64,000 bases of DNA from Myxococcales bacterium (GTDB taxonomy: Bacteria; Myxococcota_A; Polyangia; Palsa-1104), in the NCBI GenBank assembly GCA_003170275.1, contig PNAM01000065.1:9211-73210 (forward strand). The letters run 5' to 3'. The notes under the pieces were generated by a model. That model searched no databases, had not been told where the DNA came from, and worked only from the letters and a program-made list of their open reading frames with translations. Every line of letters starts with the position of its first letter. Positions within the stretch are counted from its first letter, which is position 1. Shown one piece after another: positions 16,616 through 25,649 of the stretch. Both the position numbers and the translations under genes were made by a program.

Positions 16616-19279
16616 TCAGCGAGACGCGACGGCGCGGATGATCTCGCCGAGCAGGTCGGGCCGCGCGGCGTCGCGTTCGAGGTGCGGGTAGCGCAGGCCG
16701 CCGGCGTAGGTGAGCTTGCAGGTCTTGTAGAACTCCGCGTTCTCGACGAGCAACTCGACGGGCGTGGTCCTCGAGGCGGCGATCGCGTCGGCGAGCACGT
16801 GCGGGTTCCACTTGCGGCCGTTGACCGCCAGCAGCTTCATGCCCGGCCCGACGCCGGCCAGCGCCGCCGGCGACTTCTCGATCGCGTCGAGGATCGTGCC
16901 GTCTTCTTTGAGGAGCAGCCCGATCGAGAACGAGTGCTGCAGCTCCTTGCGCTCTTTTTCCCACAGCTTCAGGATCGCGTTCGGCTTGTCGTTCCACACC
17001 ACCCGCCAGCCGGCCGCTTCGATCCCGTCGAACGGGCCCTTCGGCCGCAGCCCGTCGATGCGGCTCTCGAAGAACCCCTTCCAGTCGTACGGCGCGACCT
17101 CGCCGAGCGTCTTGACCACGTCCTCGCGCGTGTAGCTGGCCACCTCCGCCTTGCCGCCCGCGCCGCCGTGGAACTTCTTGCAGAAGTCGTCGAGCGAGCG
17201 CGTGCCCTTCGACAGCTTGCGGATCAGCGCGTCGGCCTCGAGCCAGATCATGGTGCCCTCGGGATAGAAGTCGACCGAGCGCCGCCACGAGCTCCACTCC
17301 GGGCCGGCGCCGTAGAGTACCTGCGCCGCCACCGCCGTGTCGCCGACCGGCCGCCAGCTGCGACCGGCGCGCCCGGCGAGCGAGCCCGCCATGAGCGCCA
17401 GATCTTCGCGCACCCACTCGGGCGTCGCGCCCGATCGCCCGTCGAGCACCAGCCCGAGATAGTTGGTGAGGCCTTCGTAGACCCACAACAGCGCGCCCTG
17501 CATCGGCTCGCGGAAGTCCGGCGTGGCCAGCCCGGCCGGGCGACGGAACTTGCCGTTCCACGAGTGCGTGTACTCGTGCGGCAGGAGCGTCGAGGTCAGG
17601 TTGATCGTGTCCTCGTCGATCAGCGAGCGCTCCGGCAGGCGGTTGTCGCTCGACTGGTGGTGCTCGAGCCCGAAGTGCGCCACGTGATCCGAGAGCGCGA
17701 GCAGAAAGGTGTAGCGCTGGTAGTGACGCGCGCCGAACAGCGCGCCCGCTTCGACCACCAGCCGCTTCCAGCGGGCGATCAGGTCGGGCTTCACCTCGAG
17801 CGCAGCCGCGCTGTCGGCGGCCAGCGAGATCTGATGCGACGGCGCGTCGCCGAGCGGGATCGCGCGAACGTGCGCGCCGGCCAGCACCGGCGAATCGACC
17901 AGTGTCTCCAGCGACACCGGCTTGAACTCGATGGTGCCGCCCGCCTCGCGCGCGGTCTCGAGCGACGAGCCCCACTTCCAGCCGGCCGGCAGCTTGAGCG
18001 ACGGCGCGTAGATCAGCTCGCGCGCCTTGCCCTCGGGGTACAAGAGCGTGAGGTTCCACTCCAGCACCGCGAGCTGCGAGGTGATCGACGAGCCGTTGGA
18101 AAAGCCCGGCCGATCCGCCGGCGCCAGGTAATCGAACGCGACCTCGACGGTGGAGGCGCCCGCCGGCACCACGCAGTGCACCGCGTACATGTCGATCGGA
18201 TCGTGCTGCCAGGCGAGCGTCTTGCCGCCGGCGCTGAGCTGCAGGCCCGCCAGGTCCGCCACCGGACCGCTCGGCGCGTGCTCACCGGGGATCCACTTCG
18301 GGTACAGGAGCGTCAGCGGCCCGGGCGCGGCCGGGATGCTCTCCTTGACGTGCAGGATGCGCCGCGGCGCTTCGCTCGCGTCGACGCCCAGTTTGATCTC
18401 GCGCGCCGACGCGCCGCTGCCGAGCAGCAGCGCCAGAAGCACCATCGCCGCGGTTCCCACCTTCTTGGCGATCGCGCCGATCGACAGGTTGAGCTCGCCG
18501 CGCATGCGATCGAGCTTCTCGTGCAGCTCGGCGATCTCGATCGCGGCCTTCACGTTGACGCGGTAGTCGGCCTCGGAGCGGATGCGATCCTTGGCGTCCT
18601 GGCGGTTCTGGCTCATCATGATCACCGGCGCTTGCAGCGCGGCCAGCGCCGAGAGCCCCAGGTTGAGCAGGATGAACGGATAGGGATCGAAGGTGGTCAT
18701 CCCGAACAGGTTGATGACGATCCACACCAGCATCGTCCCGCCGAACAGGATGATGAACCGCCACGAGCCGCCGAACGACGCCACCAGGTCGGCGAGCCGG
18801 TCGGGGAAGGTGACCCGCTCCTCGATGATCTCGTTCGGATCCTGCACGCGCTTCTTGAGCAGCGAATCGGCGCGCCGGATGCGCTTGACCAGCGCCGCGA
18901 CCACGTCGAGCGCCGCGTCGGGCTGCTTGCGCAGAAAGGCCACCAGCTCCGGCCGCTCGAGCACCAGCGTCTCCACGTCGGTGAGCGCCACCGCGGTGGT
19001 CGAGCGCGTGCCGCCGTCGAGCAGCGACAGCTCGCCGCACAGCTCGCCGGGCTCGAGCACGTCCACCACCAGCTTCTCCTTGTTCTCGTCGAGCACGCTG
19101 ACCTCGACCCGCCCCGAGCGCAGCACGTAGCAGATGCCGCCCTGATCGCGCTCGTGGAACAGCTGGGTCCCGGCCTTGAACTGGACCTCGTCCATGAGCG
19201 CGGCGATGGCCTCGCGCTCGGCGTCGTCCATGTTCTGGAACAGCGGGATGTCTTTGAGAAAGGCGGCGTTGGCAGGCAT
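16616..19279 (-). CDS. cNMP-binding / DUF1003 / M61-family peptidase fusion protein
   Basis: 887 residues in one uninterrupted frame. Residues 8-125 are a CRP-type cyclic-nucleotide-binding domain with the phosphate-binding cassette GELSLLDGGTRSTTAVA. Residues 155-260 are a DUF1003-like segment with two membrane helices (173-193, 199-223) and the family's amphipathic tail ending LHEKLDRM. A third hydrophobic helix (274-292, ending LLLGSGASA) looks like a former signal peptide. Residues 295-887 are an M61 (glycyl aminopeptidase-like) peptidase with HEYTHSWN zinc site at 568, downstream YEGLTNYLG and a C-terminal PDZ-like region (GPGMKLLAVNGRKW). Predicted topology puts the cNMP head in the cytoplasm and the protease outside. 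It could represent two ancestral genes fused by stop-codon loss. Confidence 0.85.
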   Translation of the reverse strand: MPANAAFLKDIPLFQNMDDAEREAIAALMDEVQFKAGTQLFHERDQGGICYVLRSGRVEVSVLDENKEKLVVDVLEPGELCGELSLLDGGTRSTTAVALTDVETLVLERPELVAFLRKQPDAALDVVAALVKRIRRADSLLKKRVQDPNEIIEERVTFPDRLADLVASFGGSWRFIILFGGTMLVWIVINLFGMTTFDPYPFILLNLGLSALAALQAPVIMMSQNRQDAKDRIRSEADYRVNVKAAIEIAELHEKLDRMRGELNLSIGAIAKKVGTAAMVLLALLLGSGASAREIKLGVDASEAPRRILHVKESIPAAPGPLTLLYPKWIPGEHAPSGPVADLAGLQLSAGGKTLAWQHDPIDMYAVHCVVPAGASTVEVAFDYLAPADRPGFSNGSSITSQLAVLEWNLTLLYPEGKARELIYAPSLKLPAGWKWGSSLETAREAGGTIEFKPVSLETLVDSPVLAGAHVRAIPLGDAPSHQISLAADSAAALEVKPDLIARWKRLVVEAGALFGARHYQRYTFLLALSDHVAHFGLEHHQSSDNRLPERSLIDEDTINLTSTLLPHEYTHSWNGKFRRPAGLATPDFREPMQGALLWVYEGLTNYLGLVLDGRSGATPEWVREDLALMAGSLAGRAGRSWRPVGDTAVAAQVLYGAGPEWSSWRRSVDFYPEGTMIWLEADALIRKLSKGTRSLDDFCKKFHGGAGGKAEVASYTREDVVKTLGEVAPYDWKGFFESRIDGLRPKGPFDGIEAAGWRVVWNDKPNAILKLWEKERKELQHSFSIGLLLKEDGTILDAIEKSPAALAGVGPGMKLLAVNGRKWNPHVLADAIAASRTTPVELLVENAEFYKTCKLTYAGGLRYPHLERDAARPDLLGEIIRAVASR

Positions 19280-19289
19280 GCCGCGGATG

Positions 19290-20039
19290 CTACTCCAGAG
19301 TCGCGCCGTCGAGCACCTTCTGAATCTCGTTCAAGAACGCTCCGGCCCGCGCGCCGTCCCACGACTTGTGATCGATGCAGCAGGTGAGCGTCACCATCGG
19401 TCGCACCACCGGCTGGCCGCCGACGGCCACCACCCGATCGCGCACGCGCGCGATGCCGAGCGCCGCCGCGCTGTTGAACAGGAACGGCACCACCGAGTCG
19501 GTGGTGTGCAAGCAGCTCACCTGAAAGCTGCCGGAGAGCTGTCGCCGGAACCACAGCCGCGTGAACAGCCAGCGCAAGAGCAGGCGCCGCATCCAGGCGA
19601 ACGGGATCAGCCAGCCCCAGCGCCGCATCGAGGCCAGGTCCTTCGCCTCCTTGGCCTGCACCTCGGGGATGCGCCGCTGCACCTCGGTGGCCAGCGCCTC
19701 GATCGACTTGCCGGCCGCGTCCTCGATCACCATCACCGGCGCGAACTGGGTCTTGCCAGCGACCGACATGCCGATGTCGACGCGCTCGGGATGGACCCGC
19801 CGCGATCCCGCGAGCAGGTGGTGCAGCTCGGGCCGGGCAGCGAGCACGCGCGCGGCGGCATGGATGATCACGTGGTTGAACGTCACCGGCGCGCCGGTCT
19901 TGCGCAGCTCGTCGAGCGTCACCCGCGCGCGCGTCATGTCCACGTCGAGCGTGGCGAAGCCGCCGGGCGTCTCGATGACGCGAAAGGCGTCGTTGAGCCA
20001 ACGCTCGGCGAAGTCGACGGACTCGGCGCGGTCAGGCAC
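19290..20039 (-). CDS. Stand-alone 2-oxoacid dehydrogenase (E2)-type acyltransferase domain
   Basis: 249 residues, about the size of an isolated E2 catalytic domain. It has no lipoyl or peripheral-subunit-binding domain. The catalytic HxxxDG motif is present near the C terminus as HKSWDG, followed by AGAFLNEIQKVL. The N-terminal NHVIIHAAARVLAARPEL helix also matches the family. A short tryptophan/arginine-rich insertion near residues 150-175 (RRLLLRWLFTRLWFRR) looks membrane-associating. GTG start. It lies 10 bp upstream of the M61 fusion gene and 21 bp after the glycosyltransferase gene. E2-fold enzymes transfer acyl groups from acyl-CoA; modification of the glycosyltransferase product is a context-based guess. 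Confidence 0.8.
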   Translation of the reverse strand: MPDRAESVDFAERWLNDAFRVIETPGGFATLDVDMTRARVTLDELRKTGAPVTFNHVIIHAAARVLAARPELHHLLAGSRRVHPERVDIGMSVAGKTQFAPVMVIEDAAGKSIEALATEVQRRIPEVQAKEAKDLASMRRWGWLIPFAWMRRLLLRWLFTRLWFRRQLSGSFQVSCLHTTDSVVPFLFNSAAALGIARVRDRVVAVGGQPVVRPMVTLTCCIDHKSWDGARAGAFLNEIQKVLDGATLE

Positions 20040-20060
20040 GCCGCTACACTATCAGGATTG

Positions 20061-21353
20061 TTACGCGGCCTCGACTTGCGGCAGCAGGCGGATTTCGGTG
20101 GTGACGTTCTCCGGCATCTGCACGACGTCGTAGCCGGCCGAGCCGATCAGGTGATCGATGTGCACCGCCGCGCGGCGCGGCCCGTTGTAGTACGCGATGC
20201 TGCGCGCGAGGCGGGTGCACGACTCGCGATAGCTCGGATCGCCGAGGATGGTGTCGACCGCCTTCTTGAGCGCCTCGGCGTCGTACTCCGAGCGCCACAT
20301 GCGCACGCCCGCGCCGAGCTTGCACACGCGCTGCATGTTGATCTCCTGATCGAAGATCGACGGGAAGCCGATCACCGGCACGCCGCACGAGAGCGCCTGG
20401 TACACCGTGCCGTTGCCGCCGTGCGAGATCACCGCGTCGGAGACCTCCATCAGCGCCTGGCCGTTGGCGTACTGCTCGACGAACACGTTCGACGGCACCG
20501 CGCCCAGATCGGCCAGCCCGCCGGTGGTGATGATCACCTGGTACTCGGTGTCGCCGAACACGCGGATCGCTTCGTTGAAGAACTGCACGTCGCCCGTCGA
20601 GCCCATGGTGAAGTACAGCGTCGGCCGCTTGGGATCGATGCGCGACAGCCACGCGGGCCGCGGCAGATCCGCTTCCCACATGATCGGGCCGACGTAGCGA
20701 TAGTTCGACGGCATGTCGTCGGTGGTCGGCATGTACTCGGGCACGTCGGCGAGCAGCGTCATGTCGCCTTCGATGAGATCGTAGATCGAGCTCACCGGCG
20801 GCAGGTCGTAGTGCTTGCGCAGGTCCGAGTAACCGAGCGAGTAGTACCAGGTGAGCAGGTTCTTGATCTTGGGGAACACCGCGCGGGTCAGGCGCTCGCC
20901 GAGGATCTTGGTCGAGAAGTGGCCGGCGGGCGGCTCGATCGGCTCGGCGTAGTAGCGGGTCCAGGCGGCGTTGGTGATCGCCACGTAGGGGATCTTCGCC
21001 ACGCGCGCCGAGGTGCACAAGGACCAGTGCATGTCGCCCACCACCACGTCGGGCTTGAGCGCCGAGAGCACCTCGAGATCCGACTTCACCGAGCGCTCGC
21101 ACTCGGCGCGCCACCAGGACAGGCTGCACAGGCCGGCGCGCTTGGCCAGCTTCATGGTCATGTCGCGATCGACGGTGTAGACCGGGCGGACCTCGAAGCC
21201 GGCCTCGGCCGGGATGTGCATGTACGGGCCGGAGCCGCAGAAGACCACGCGGTGGCCGAACGAGCGCGCCAGCACGCGCCCGATCTCGAAGCTGCGGGTG
21301 ACGTGCGCGAGAAATCCACCGTCCGTGAAGATGGCCACCGTTTTTCGGCGCAT
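20061..21353 (-). CDS. Family-1 (UGT/MGT-type) glycosyltransferase
   Basis: 430 residues with a GT-B fold pattern. The N-terminal acceptor half starts KTVAIFTDGGFLAHVTRSFEIG. The C-terminal donor half has the conserved GGNGTVYQALSCGVPVIGFP and FDQEINMQRV blocks typical of macrolide/UDP-glucuronosyl-type transferases. No signal peptide or membrane helix. A GGAG site is present upstream of the ATG. Such enzymes glycosylate small lipophilic acceptors such as carotenoids, sterols, polyketides or lipids from a nucleotide sugar. The divergent neighbour is a GMC oxidoreductase coupled to a family-2 glycosyltransferase, so a glycolipid or glycosylated isoprenoid is possible. Acceptor unknown. Confidence 0.87.
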   Translation of the reverse strand: MRRKTVAIFTDGGFLAHVTRSFEIGRVLARSFGHRVVFCGSGPYMHIPAEAGFEVRPVYTVDRDMTMKLAKRAGLCSLSWWRAECERSVKSDLEVLSALKPDVVVGDMHWSLCTSARVAKIPYVAITNAAWTRYYAEPIEPPAGHFSTKILGERLTRAVFPKIKNLLTWYYSLGYSDLRKHYDLPPVSSIYDLIEGDMTLLADVPEYMPTTDDMPSNYRYVGPIMWEADLPRPAWLSRIDPKRPTLYFTMGSTGDVQFFNEAIRVFGDTEYQVIITTGGLADLGAVPSNVFVEQYANGQALMEVSDAVISHGGNGTVYQALSCGVPVIGFPSIFDQEINMQRVCKLGAGVRMWRSEYDAEALKKAVDTILGDPSYRESCTRLARSIAYYNGPRRAAVHIDHLIGSAGYDVVQMPENVTTEIRLLPQVEAA

Positions 21354-21531
21354 GACCGCGTTTCTCCTGGCTCGGGTGTTGCCTTGTGAGTGACCCGACT
21401 ACCTGAGCGGGGACATTACAAGAGCCGTTCCGTCTCCGGGAAGCCCAAAATGGCCCCTTTTAGAGGGGGTGAGGTACTGATAACTTCAAGCGAATCGGGC
21501 GAGATCGCAGGTCGTCCGGGAAAGTCGTCAA
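21354..21531. promoter_or_regulatory. Divergent intergenic region, glycosyltransferase / GMC oxidoreductase
   Basis: 178 bp between divergent genes, lower in GC than its surroundings. It contains a small CCCCT-TTTAG-AGGGG hairpin at 21454-21468. It must hold promoters for both directions, but I cannot identify reliable -35/-10 boxes. Confidence 0.45.
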
Positions 21532-23496
21532 GTGGGGACTCCAGGCTCCGGGGTGCGGTTGAATGTGGTCGGTGGACCTCAGCCAGCGATTGGCAGACGG
21601 TTCCGCGTGCCCGGCGCCGATTCGGCGTTGTCCCCGCACGAGCGCGAGATCCTGCTCGGCGTCGCGCAGGCGGCGCTCCCCGGCGGCGAGGTGTTTCCGC
21701 GCGCCGGCGCCTGGAGCGCGGCCAAGCTCGACGGTTTCCTCTCGACGCTGCCGGCGACGGTGCGCGCGATGTTCCGCTCGGTGCTGTGGGCGATCGAGCT
21801 CCATTCGTTCGCCTCGGAGCGCCGCTCGTTCACCAAGCTCGCGCGCCACCGCCAGGCCCACCTGCTCGAGCGCTGGCACAAGGGCGACGCCGCGCGCCGA
21901 CTGTCGCTGCGCGCGCTGCTCACGCCGCTCAAGATCGCGCACTTCAACGATCCGGCCGTCTACGGCGAGCTCGGCTGCGCGTTTCGTGGCGAGCCGCAGG
22001 TGCAAAAGCCGCGCACGCGCGGCGTCACGCCGGCCGCGGAGCTGCAAGGTCAGACGCTCACCTGCGACGTGGTGGTGGTCGGCACCGGCGCGGGCGGCGC
22101 GGTGGTCGCGGCCGAGCTCACGCGCAAGGGCTTCGCGGTGATCCTCCTCGAGGAGGGCGAGCTGGTCACGCGCGAGGAGTTCAACGGGCACAGCCTGCAG
22201 CTGCAGAAGAAGCTGTACCGCGACATGGGCGCCACGTTCGCCGTCGGCAACACCGCGTTCATGATCCCGATCGGCAAGTCGGTGGGCGGCTCGACGACCA
22301 TCAACAGCGGCACCTGTTTTCGCGCGCCCGATCGCGTGCTGCGTAGCTGGGAGAAGGCGGGCCTGGTCGAGCTGTCGCCGGAGAAGCTGGCGCCGTACTA
22401 CCAGCGCGTCGAGGAGGTGCTCGAGGTCGCGCCGGCCAAGGACAAGCACCTCGGCGGGATCGCCAAGGTGATCGCGCGCGGCTCGGACAAGCTCGGCTGG
22501 CGCCACGGCGCGCTGCACCGCAACGCGCCTGAGTGCGAAGGCGCGGGCACCTGCGTGTTTGGCTGCCCGACCGACGCCAAGCGCTCGACCAACGTCTCGT
22601 ACGTGCCGATGGCGCTCAAGGGCGGCGCGCAATTGGTGACCGGCGCGAAGGTGGAGAAGATCCTGATCGAGAACGGACGCGCGATCGGCCTGGTCGCCGG
22701 CGGGCTCGAGGTGCGCGCGCGCGCGGTGGTGCTGGCGTGCGGCGCGCTGCTCACGCCGGTGCTGCTCGAGCAGAACGGCATCGGCACGCGCTCGGGCCAG
22801 CTCGGTCGCAACCTGTCGCTGCACCCGGCGGCGGGCGTGGGTGCGCTGTTCGACGAGCCGATCCGCGGCTGGGACGCGATCCCGCAGGGCTACGCGATCT
22901 ACGAGTTTCTCGACGAGGGACTGCTGTTCGAAGGCGCGTTCATGCCGCCCGATCTCGGCGCCGCGACGCTGCCGTTCTTCGGCAAGCGGTTGGTCGAGGT
23001 GATCGAGCGCTACGATCGCTTCGCCTGCTTCGGCTTCATGATCGAGGATCACTCGCGCGGGCGCGTGCGCTCGGGGCCGAAGGCGATCGGCGGCCGGCCA
23101 ATAATCACCTACGTGGTCGGCGACGAGGACGTGGCCAAGCTCAAGCGCGGCGTCGAGTTGTTGGCGCGTTGCTATTTTGCGGCCGGCGCCAGCGCGGTGT
23201 TTCCGATGGTGGCCGGCTTCGACGAGCTCAAGTCGGAGGCCGATCTCGCCGCCTTCCGCGCGGCCAAGCTGTCGGCGCGCGACTTCGAGCTCACCGCCTA
23301 TCACCCACTCGGCACCTGTCGCATGGGCGTCGATCCGAAGAAGTCGGTGATCAGCCCGGACCACGAGGTGCACGGCGTCGACGCGCTGTACGTCACCGAC
23401 GGCTCGGCGGTTCCCTCGTCGCTGGGCGTCAACCCGCAGGTGACCATCATGGCGCTCGCCACGCGCGCCGCCGATCGCATCGCGTCCCGGCTGTGA
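21532..23496 (+). CDS. GMC-family FAD-dependent oxidoreductase
   Basis: 654 residues from a GTG; the start is uncertain, with later GTG/TTG candidates up to the SPHEREILLGVAQAALPGG block. An N-terminal helical segment of about 170 residues resembles the small-subunit-like cap of alcohol/gluconate dehydrogenases. It is followed by the FAD Rossmann motif VVVGTGAGGAVVAAEL, the GMC signature GKSVGGSTTINSG and a cysteine cluster (CEGAGTCVFGC). The C-terminal GMC signature includes AYHPLGTCRMG, whose His is the expected catalytic base, and GVNPQVTIMALATRAAD. Likely oxidises a long-chain or cyclic alcohol such as a sterol or fatty alcohol; substrate unproven. GTGA overlap with the next gene. Confidence 0.87.
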   Translation: MGTPGSGVRLNVVGGPQPAIGRRFRVPGADSALSPHEREILLGVAQAALPGGEVFPRAGAWSAAKLDGFLSTLPATVRAMFRSVLWAIELHSFASERRSFTKLARHRQAHLLERWHKGDAARRLSLRALLTPLKIAHFNDPAVYGELGCAFRGEPQVQKPRTRGVTPAAELQGQTLTCDVVVVGTGAGGAVVAAELTRKGFAVILLEEGELVTREEFNGHSLQLQKKLYRDMGATFAVGNTAFMIPIGKSVGGSTTINSGTCFRAPDRVLRSWEKAGLVELSPEKLAPYYQRVEEVLEVAPAKDKHLGGIAKVIARGSDKLGWRHGALHRNAPECEGAGTCVFGCPTDAKRSTNVSYVPMALKGGAQLVTGAKVEKILIENGRAIGLVAGGLEVRARAVVLACGALLTPVLLEQNGIGTRSGQLGRNLSLHPAAGVGALFDEPIRGWDAIPQGYAIYEFLDEGLLFEGAFMPPDLGAATLPFFGKRLVEVIERYDRFACFGFMIEDHSRGRVRSGPKAIGGRPIITYVVGDEDVAKLKRGVELLARCYFAAGASAVFPMVAGFDELKSEADLAAFRAAKLSARDFELTAYHPLGTCRMGVDPKKSVISPDHEVHGVDALYVTDGSAVPSSLGVNPQVTIMALATRAADRIASRL

Positions 23497-24614
23497 GCAC
23501 TTGCCTGGTGGTGCTGGCGGCGCTCGCGCTCGGCAACCAGCTCCTGGCGATCCTCATCCTGCGCTGGAATTTCCACCACACGCCCGACCTGGACGCCGAG
23601 GCGCCGGTGCTCGACGGGCCGCCGCTGTTGGTGATCGTGCCGGCGCGCAACGAGGCGGCGAACATCGGCGAGTGCGTCGAGGCGCTGGGCGCGTCGTTCT
23701 ATAAGCAGATACGTATTCGCGTGGTCGACGACGGCTCCACCGACGAGACCGCCGCCATCGTGCGGGCCGTCGCCGCGCGCGATCCGCGGGTCGAGGTGGT
23801 CGCGGCGGGCGAGCTGCCGGCGGGCTGGCTCGGCAAGAACCACGCGGTGTGGGTGGGCGCCGAGGGAGCGCGCGAGGAGTATCTCCTGTTCGTCGACGCC
23901 GACGTGCGCGTCGGGCCGGAGTGTCTCGGGCGGGTGATCGGCGCGGCGGAGCGGGGCAGGGCCGATCTGGTGACGGTGATGCCGCGCATCCTGGCGTTCG
24001 GCTTCTGGGAGCTGGCGGCGCAGACGCTGGTGGCACAGCTGATCCTCGGCTGGCTGCCGGCGGCGCAGATCAACGATCCGCGCCATGCGCGCGCGCAGGG
24101 GATCGGGCCGTTCATGCTATTCCGGCAGCGCGCCTACCGCGCGATCGGCGGGCACGAGGCGGTGCGCGCCGAGGTGGTCGAAGATCTGCGCATCGCCGAG
24201 CGGCTCAAGCACGCCGGCCACCGGCTGATCTACTTGCGCGGCGTGAACCAGCTCTCGGTGCGCATGTACGACTCGCTCGGCGGCCTGGTGCGCGGCTACA
24301 CCAAGAATTTCCACGAGCCGTTCAAGCGCGCGTTGTGGTCGGTGCCGCTGGTGGCCGCCTACGAGCTGGTGATGTTCGCCGGCCCCTACGTGTTGCCGCC
24401 GCTCGCGCTCGCCGCCGGCGCACACACCGCCGCCTGGCTCGCCTTCGGCGCCCTCGCCGCGCACCTCGCCGGTCGCCTCGACGCCTGGCTCACCTGGCGC
24501 CTCACCCCGCGCCATCCCTACCTCGCCCCGCTCGGCGCCGCCGTGGTCGCCTACATCCTCGTCGCCGCCGCCCGCCGCCGCCCCGTCTCCTGGAAAGGCC
24601 GCCCCGTCGGCTGA
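23493..24614 (+). CDS. Membrane family-2 glycosyltransferase (CrtQ/HpnB-like)
   Basis: 373 residues; GTG start in a GTGA overlap with the GMC gene. N-terminal membrane helix (TCLVVLAALALGNQLLAIL), then a GT-A domain with VPARNEAANIGECV, VVDDGSTDET, the DxD-type FVDADVRV, and GWLGKNHAVW. Several C-terminal helices follow, and the terminus is RRRPVSWKGRPVG, the SWKGR-type ending found in carotenoid (CrtQ) and hopanoid-associated (HpnB) glycosyltransferases. It would transfer a sugar onto a membrane isoprenoid or lipid acid/alcohol on the cytoplasmic face. Coupling to the GMC oxidoreductase suggests oxidation followed by glycosylation of one lipid. Confidence 0.85.
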   Translation: MSTCLVVLAALALGNQLLAILILRWNFHHTPDLDAEAPVLDGPPLLVIVPARNEAANIGECVEALGASFYKQIRIRVVDDGSTDETAAIVRAVAARDPRVEVVAAGELPAGWLGKNHAVWVGAEGAREEYLLFVDADVRVGPECLGRVIGAAERGRADLVTVMPRILAFGFWELAAQTLVAQLILGWLPAAQINDPRHARAQGIGPFMLFRQRAYRAIGGHEAVRAEVVEDLRIAERLKHAGHRLIYLRGVNQLSVRMYDSLGGLVRGYTKNFHEPFKRALWSVPLVAAYELVMFAGPYVLPPLALAAGAHTAAWLAFGALAAHLAGRLDAWLTWRLTPRHPYLAPLGAAVVAYILVAAARRRPVSWKGRPVG

Positions 24615-24626
24615 ACGCAAGGGACG

Positions 24627-25649
24627 TTAGGTGGTGGCGCGGACGTTGCCGGTTTGTTCGAATTCTTCGAGGGTGCGGGTGTCGGCGAACAGCTTGACGT
24701 GGGCGGCTTCGTAGGAGGGGCGGATGCGGTCGGAGACCAGGCCGGCGCGAACGACGCCGGGGATGACCAGGCCGCTCAGCGTGTGAACCGCGCCGGGCGT
24801 GGAGTCGAGGCGGAAGCCGTTGGCGACTTCCTTTTGGATGGCGACGACGAAGTCCTTGGGGTCGATGCCGCTCTCCTCGAGCACCGCGTCGAAGCCGTCC
24901 ATGCCCTCCATGCCGCGGCGCATGGACACGATGCGCGTGGTGACCTGGAACGCGAAGTCCTCGACCTCCGCGCGATCGTCGGCGTGCATGTCGGCGATCG
25001 CGGTCGACAAGTAGACATTGCCGAACGCCACGTGGCGCGCCTCGTCCTTGGTGACGTAGCCGAGCAGCTGGCGCAACAGCGCGCAGCCGGTCGCCGCGCG
25101 CACGTTGATGAACGTGCCGAGCGCGAGCCCTTCGAGGATCACCTGCATGCCGACGGTCTTGGCCTGCCAGTGCGGCGTGTTGACGATGTCCTCGAGGATC
25201 GCCTTGAGCGTGCGCTGCACCGGATAGATCTTGTCGAGCTTGCGCAGGTAGCGCGCGAACACCTCGACGTGACGCGCCTCGTCCATCGCCTGCGACGCGA
25301 CGTAGAGCTTGGCCTCGTAGTCGGGCACCATCGCGACCAGCTGGCCGGCGACCATCAGCGCGCCCTGCTCGCCGTGCAGCAGGTTCGACAGCACCCACGC
25401 CGAGTAGTGCGCGTTGAACGCCTCGAGCTGCGACTTCGAGAACTGCTTGAAGAACTCGAGCTGCAACAGCGCCATCCGCTCGGGGTCGAGGATCTTGCCC
25501 GCCGGATCGACCGGCTGCGACCAGTCGATCTCCACGTCCGCGTTCCACTGATCGCGCTTGGCCTTCTCGTACAGGCTCTCGAGCTTGGGCTGCTCGACCT
25601 CGTACGACCAATCCCAGCGCACGTCGCTCACGTCTGAATTATTGGGCAA
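24627..25649 (-). CDS. Ferritin-like diiron protein
   Basis: 340 residues, all-helical. Two EARH motifs occur: DEARHVEVF at about residue 120 and DEARHVAFG at about 203. Upstream glutamates in GEQGALMV and VILEGLALG complete the ligand set of a carboxylate-bridged diiron site, as in ribonucleotide-reductase R2-like and AurF-like oxygenases. No transmembrane segment. It overlaps the acyl-CoA dehydrogenase gene by 11 bp and is translated after it. The pairing suggests oxidation or desaturation of an acyl chain, but the substrate cannot be read from sequence. Confidence 0.82.
   Translation of the reverse strand: MPNNSDVSDVRWDWSYEVEQPKLESLYEKAKRDQWNADVEIDWSQPVDPAGKILDPERMALLQLEFFKQFSKSQLEAFNAHYSAWVLSNLLHGEQGALMVAGQLVAMVPDYEAKLYVASQAMDEARHVEVFARYLRKLDKIYPVQRTLKAILEDIVNTPHWQAKTVGMQVILEGLALGTFINVRAATGCALLRQLLGYVTKDEARHVAFGNVYLSTAIADMHADDRAEVEDFAFQVTTRIVSMRRGMEGMDGFDAVLEESGIDPKDFVVAIQKEVANGFRLDSTPGAVHTLSGLVIPGVVRAGLVSDRIRPSYEAAHVKLFADTRTLEEFEQTGNVRATT

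Noticed and set aside
16682..19387. A 901-codon open frame antisense to the M61 fusion
   Set aside because: Composition is Arg/Gln/Ala-rich with no domain; the sense protein has clear cNMP and M61 motifs.
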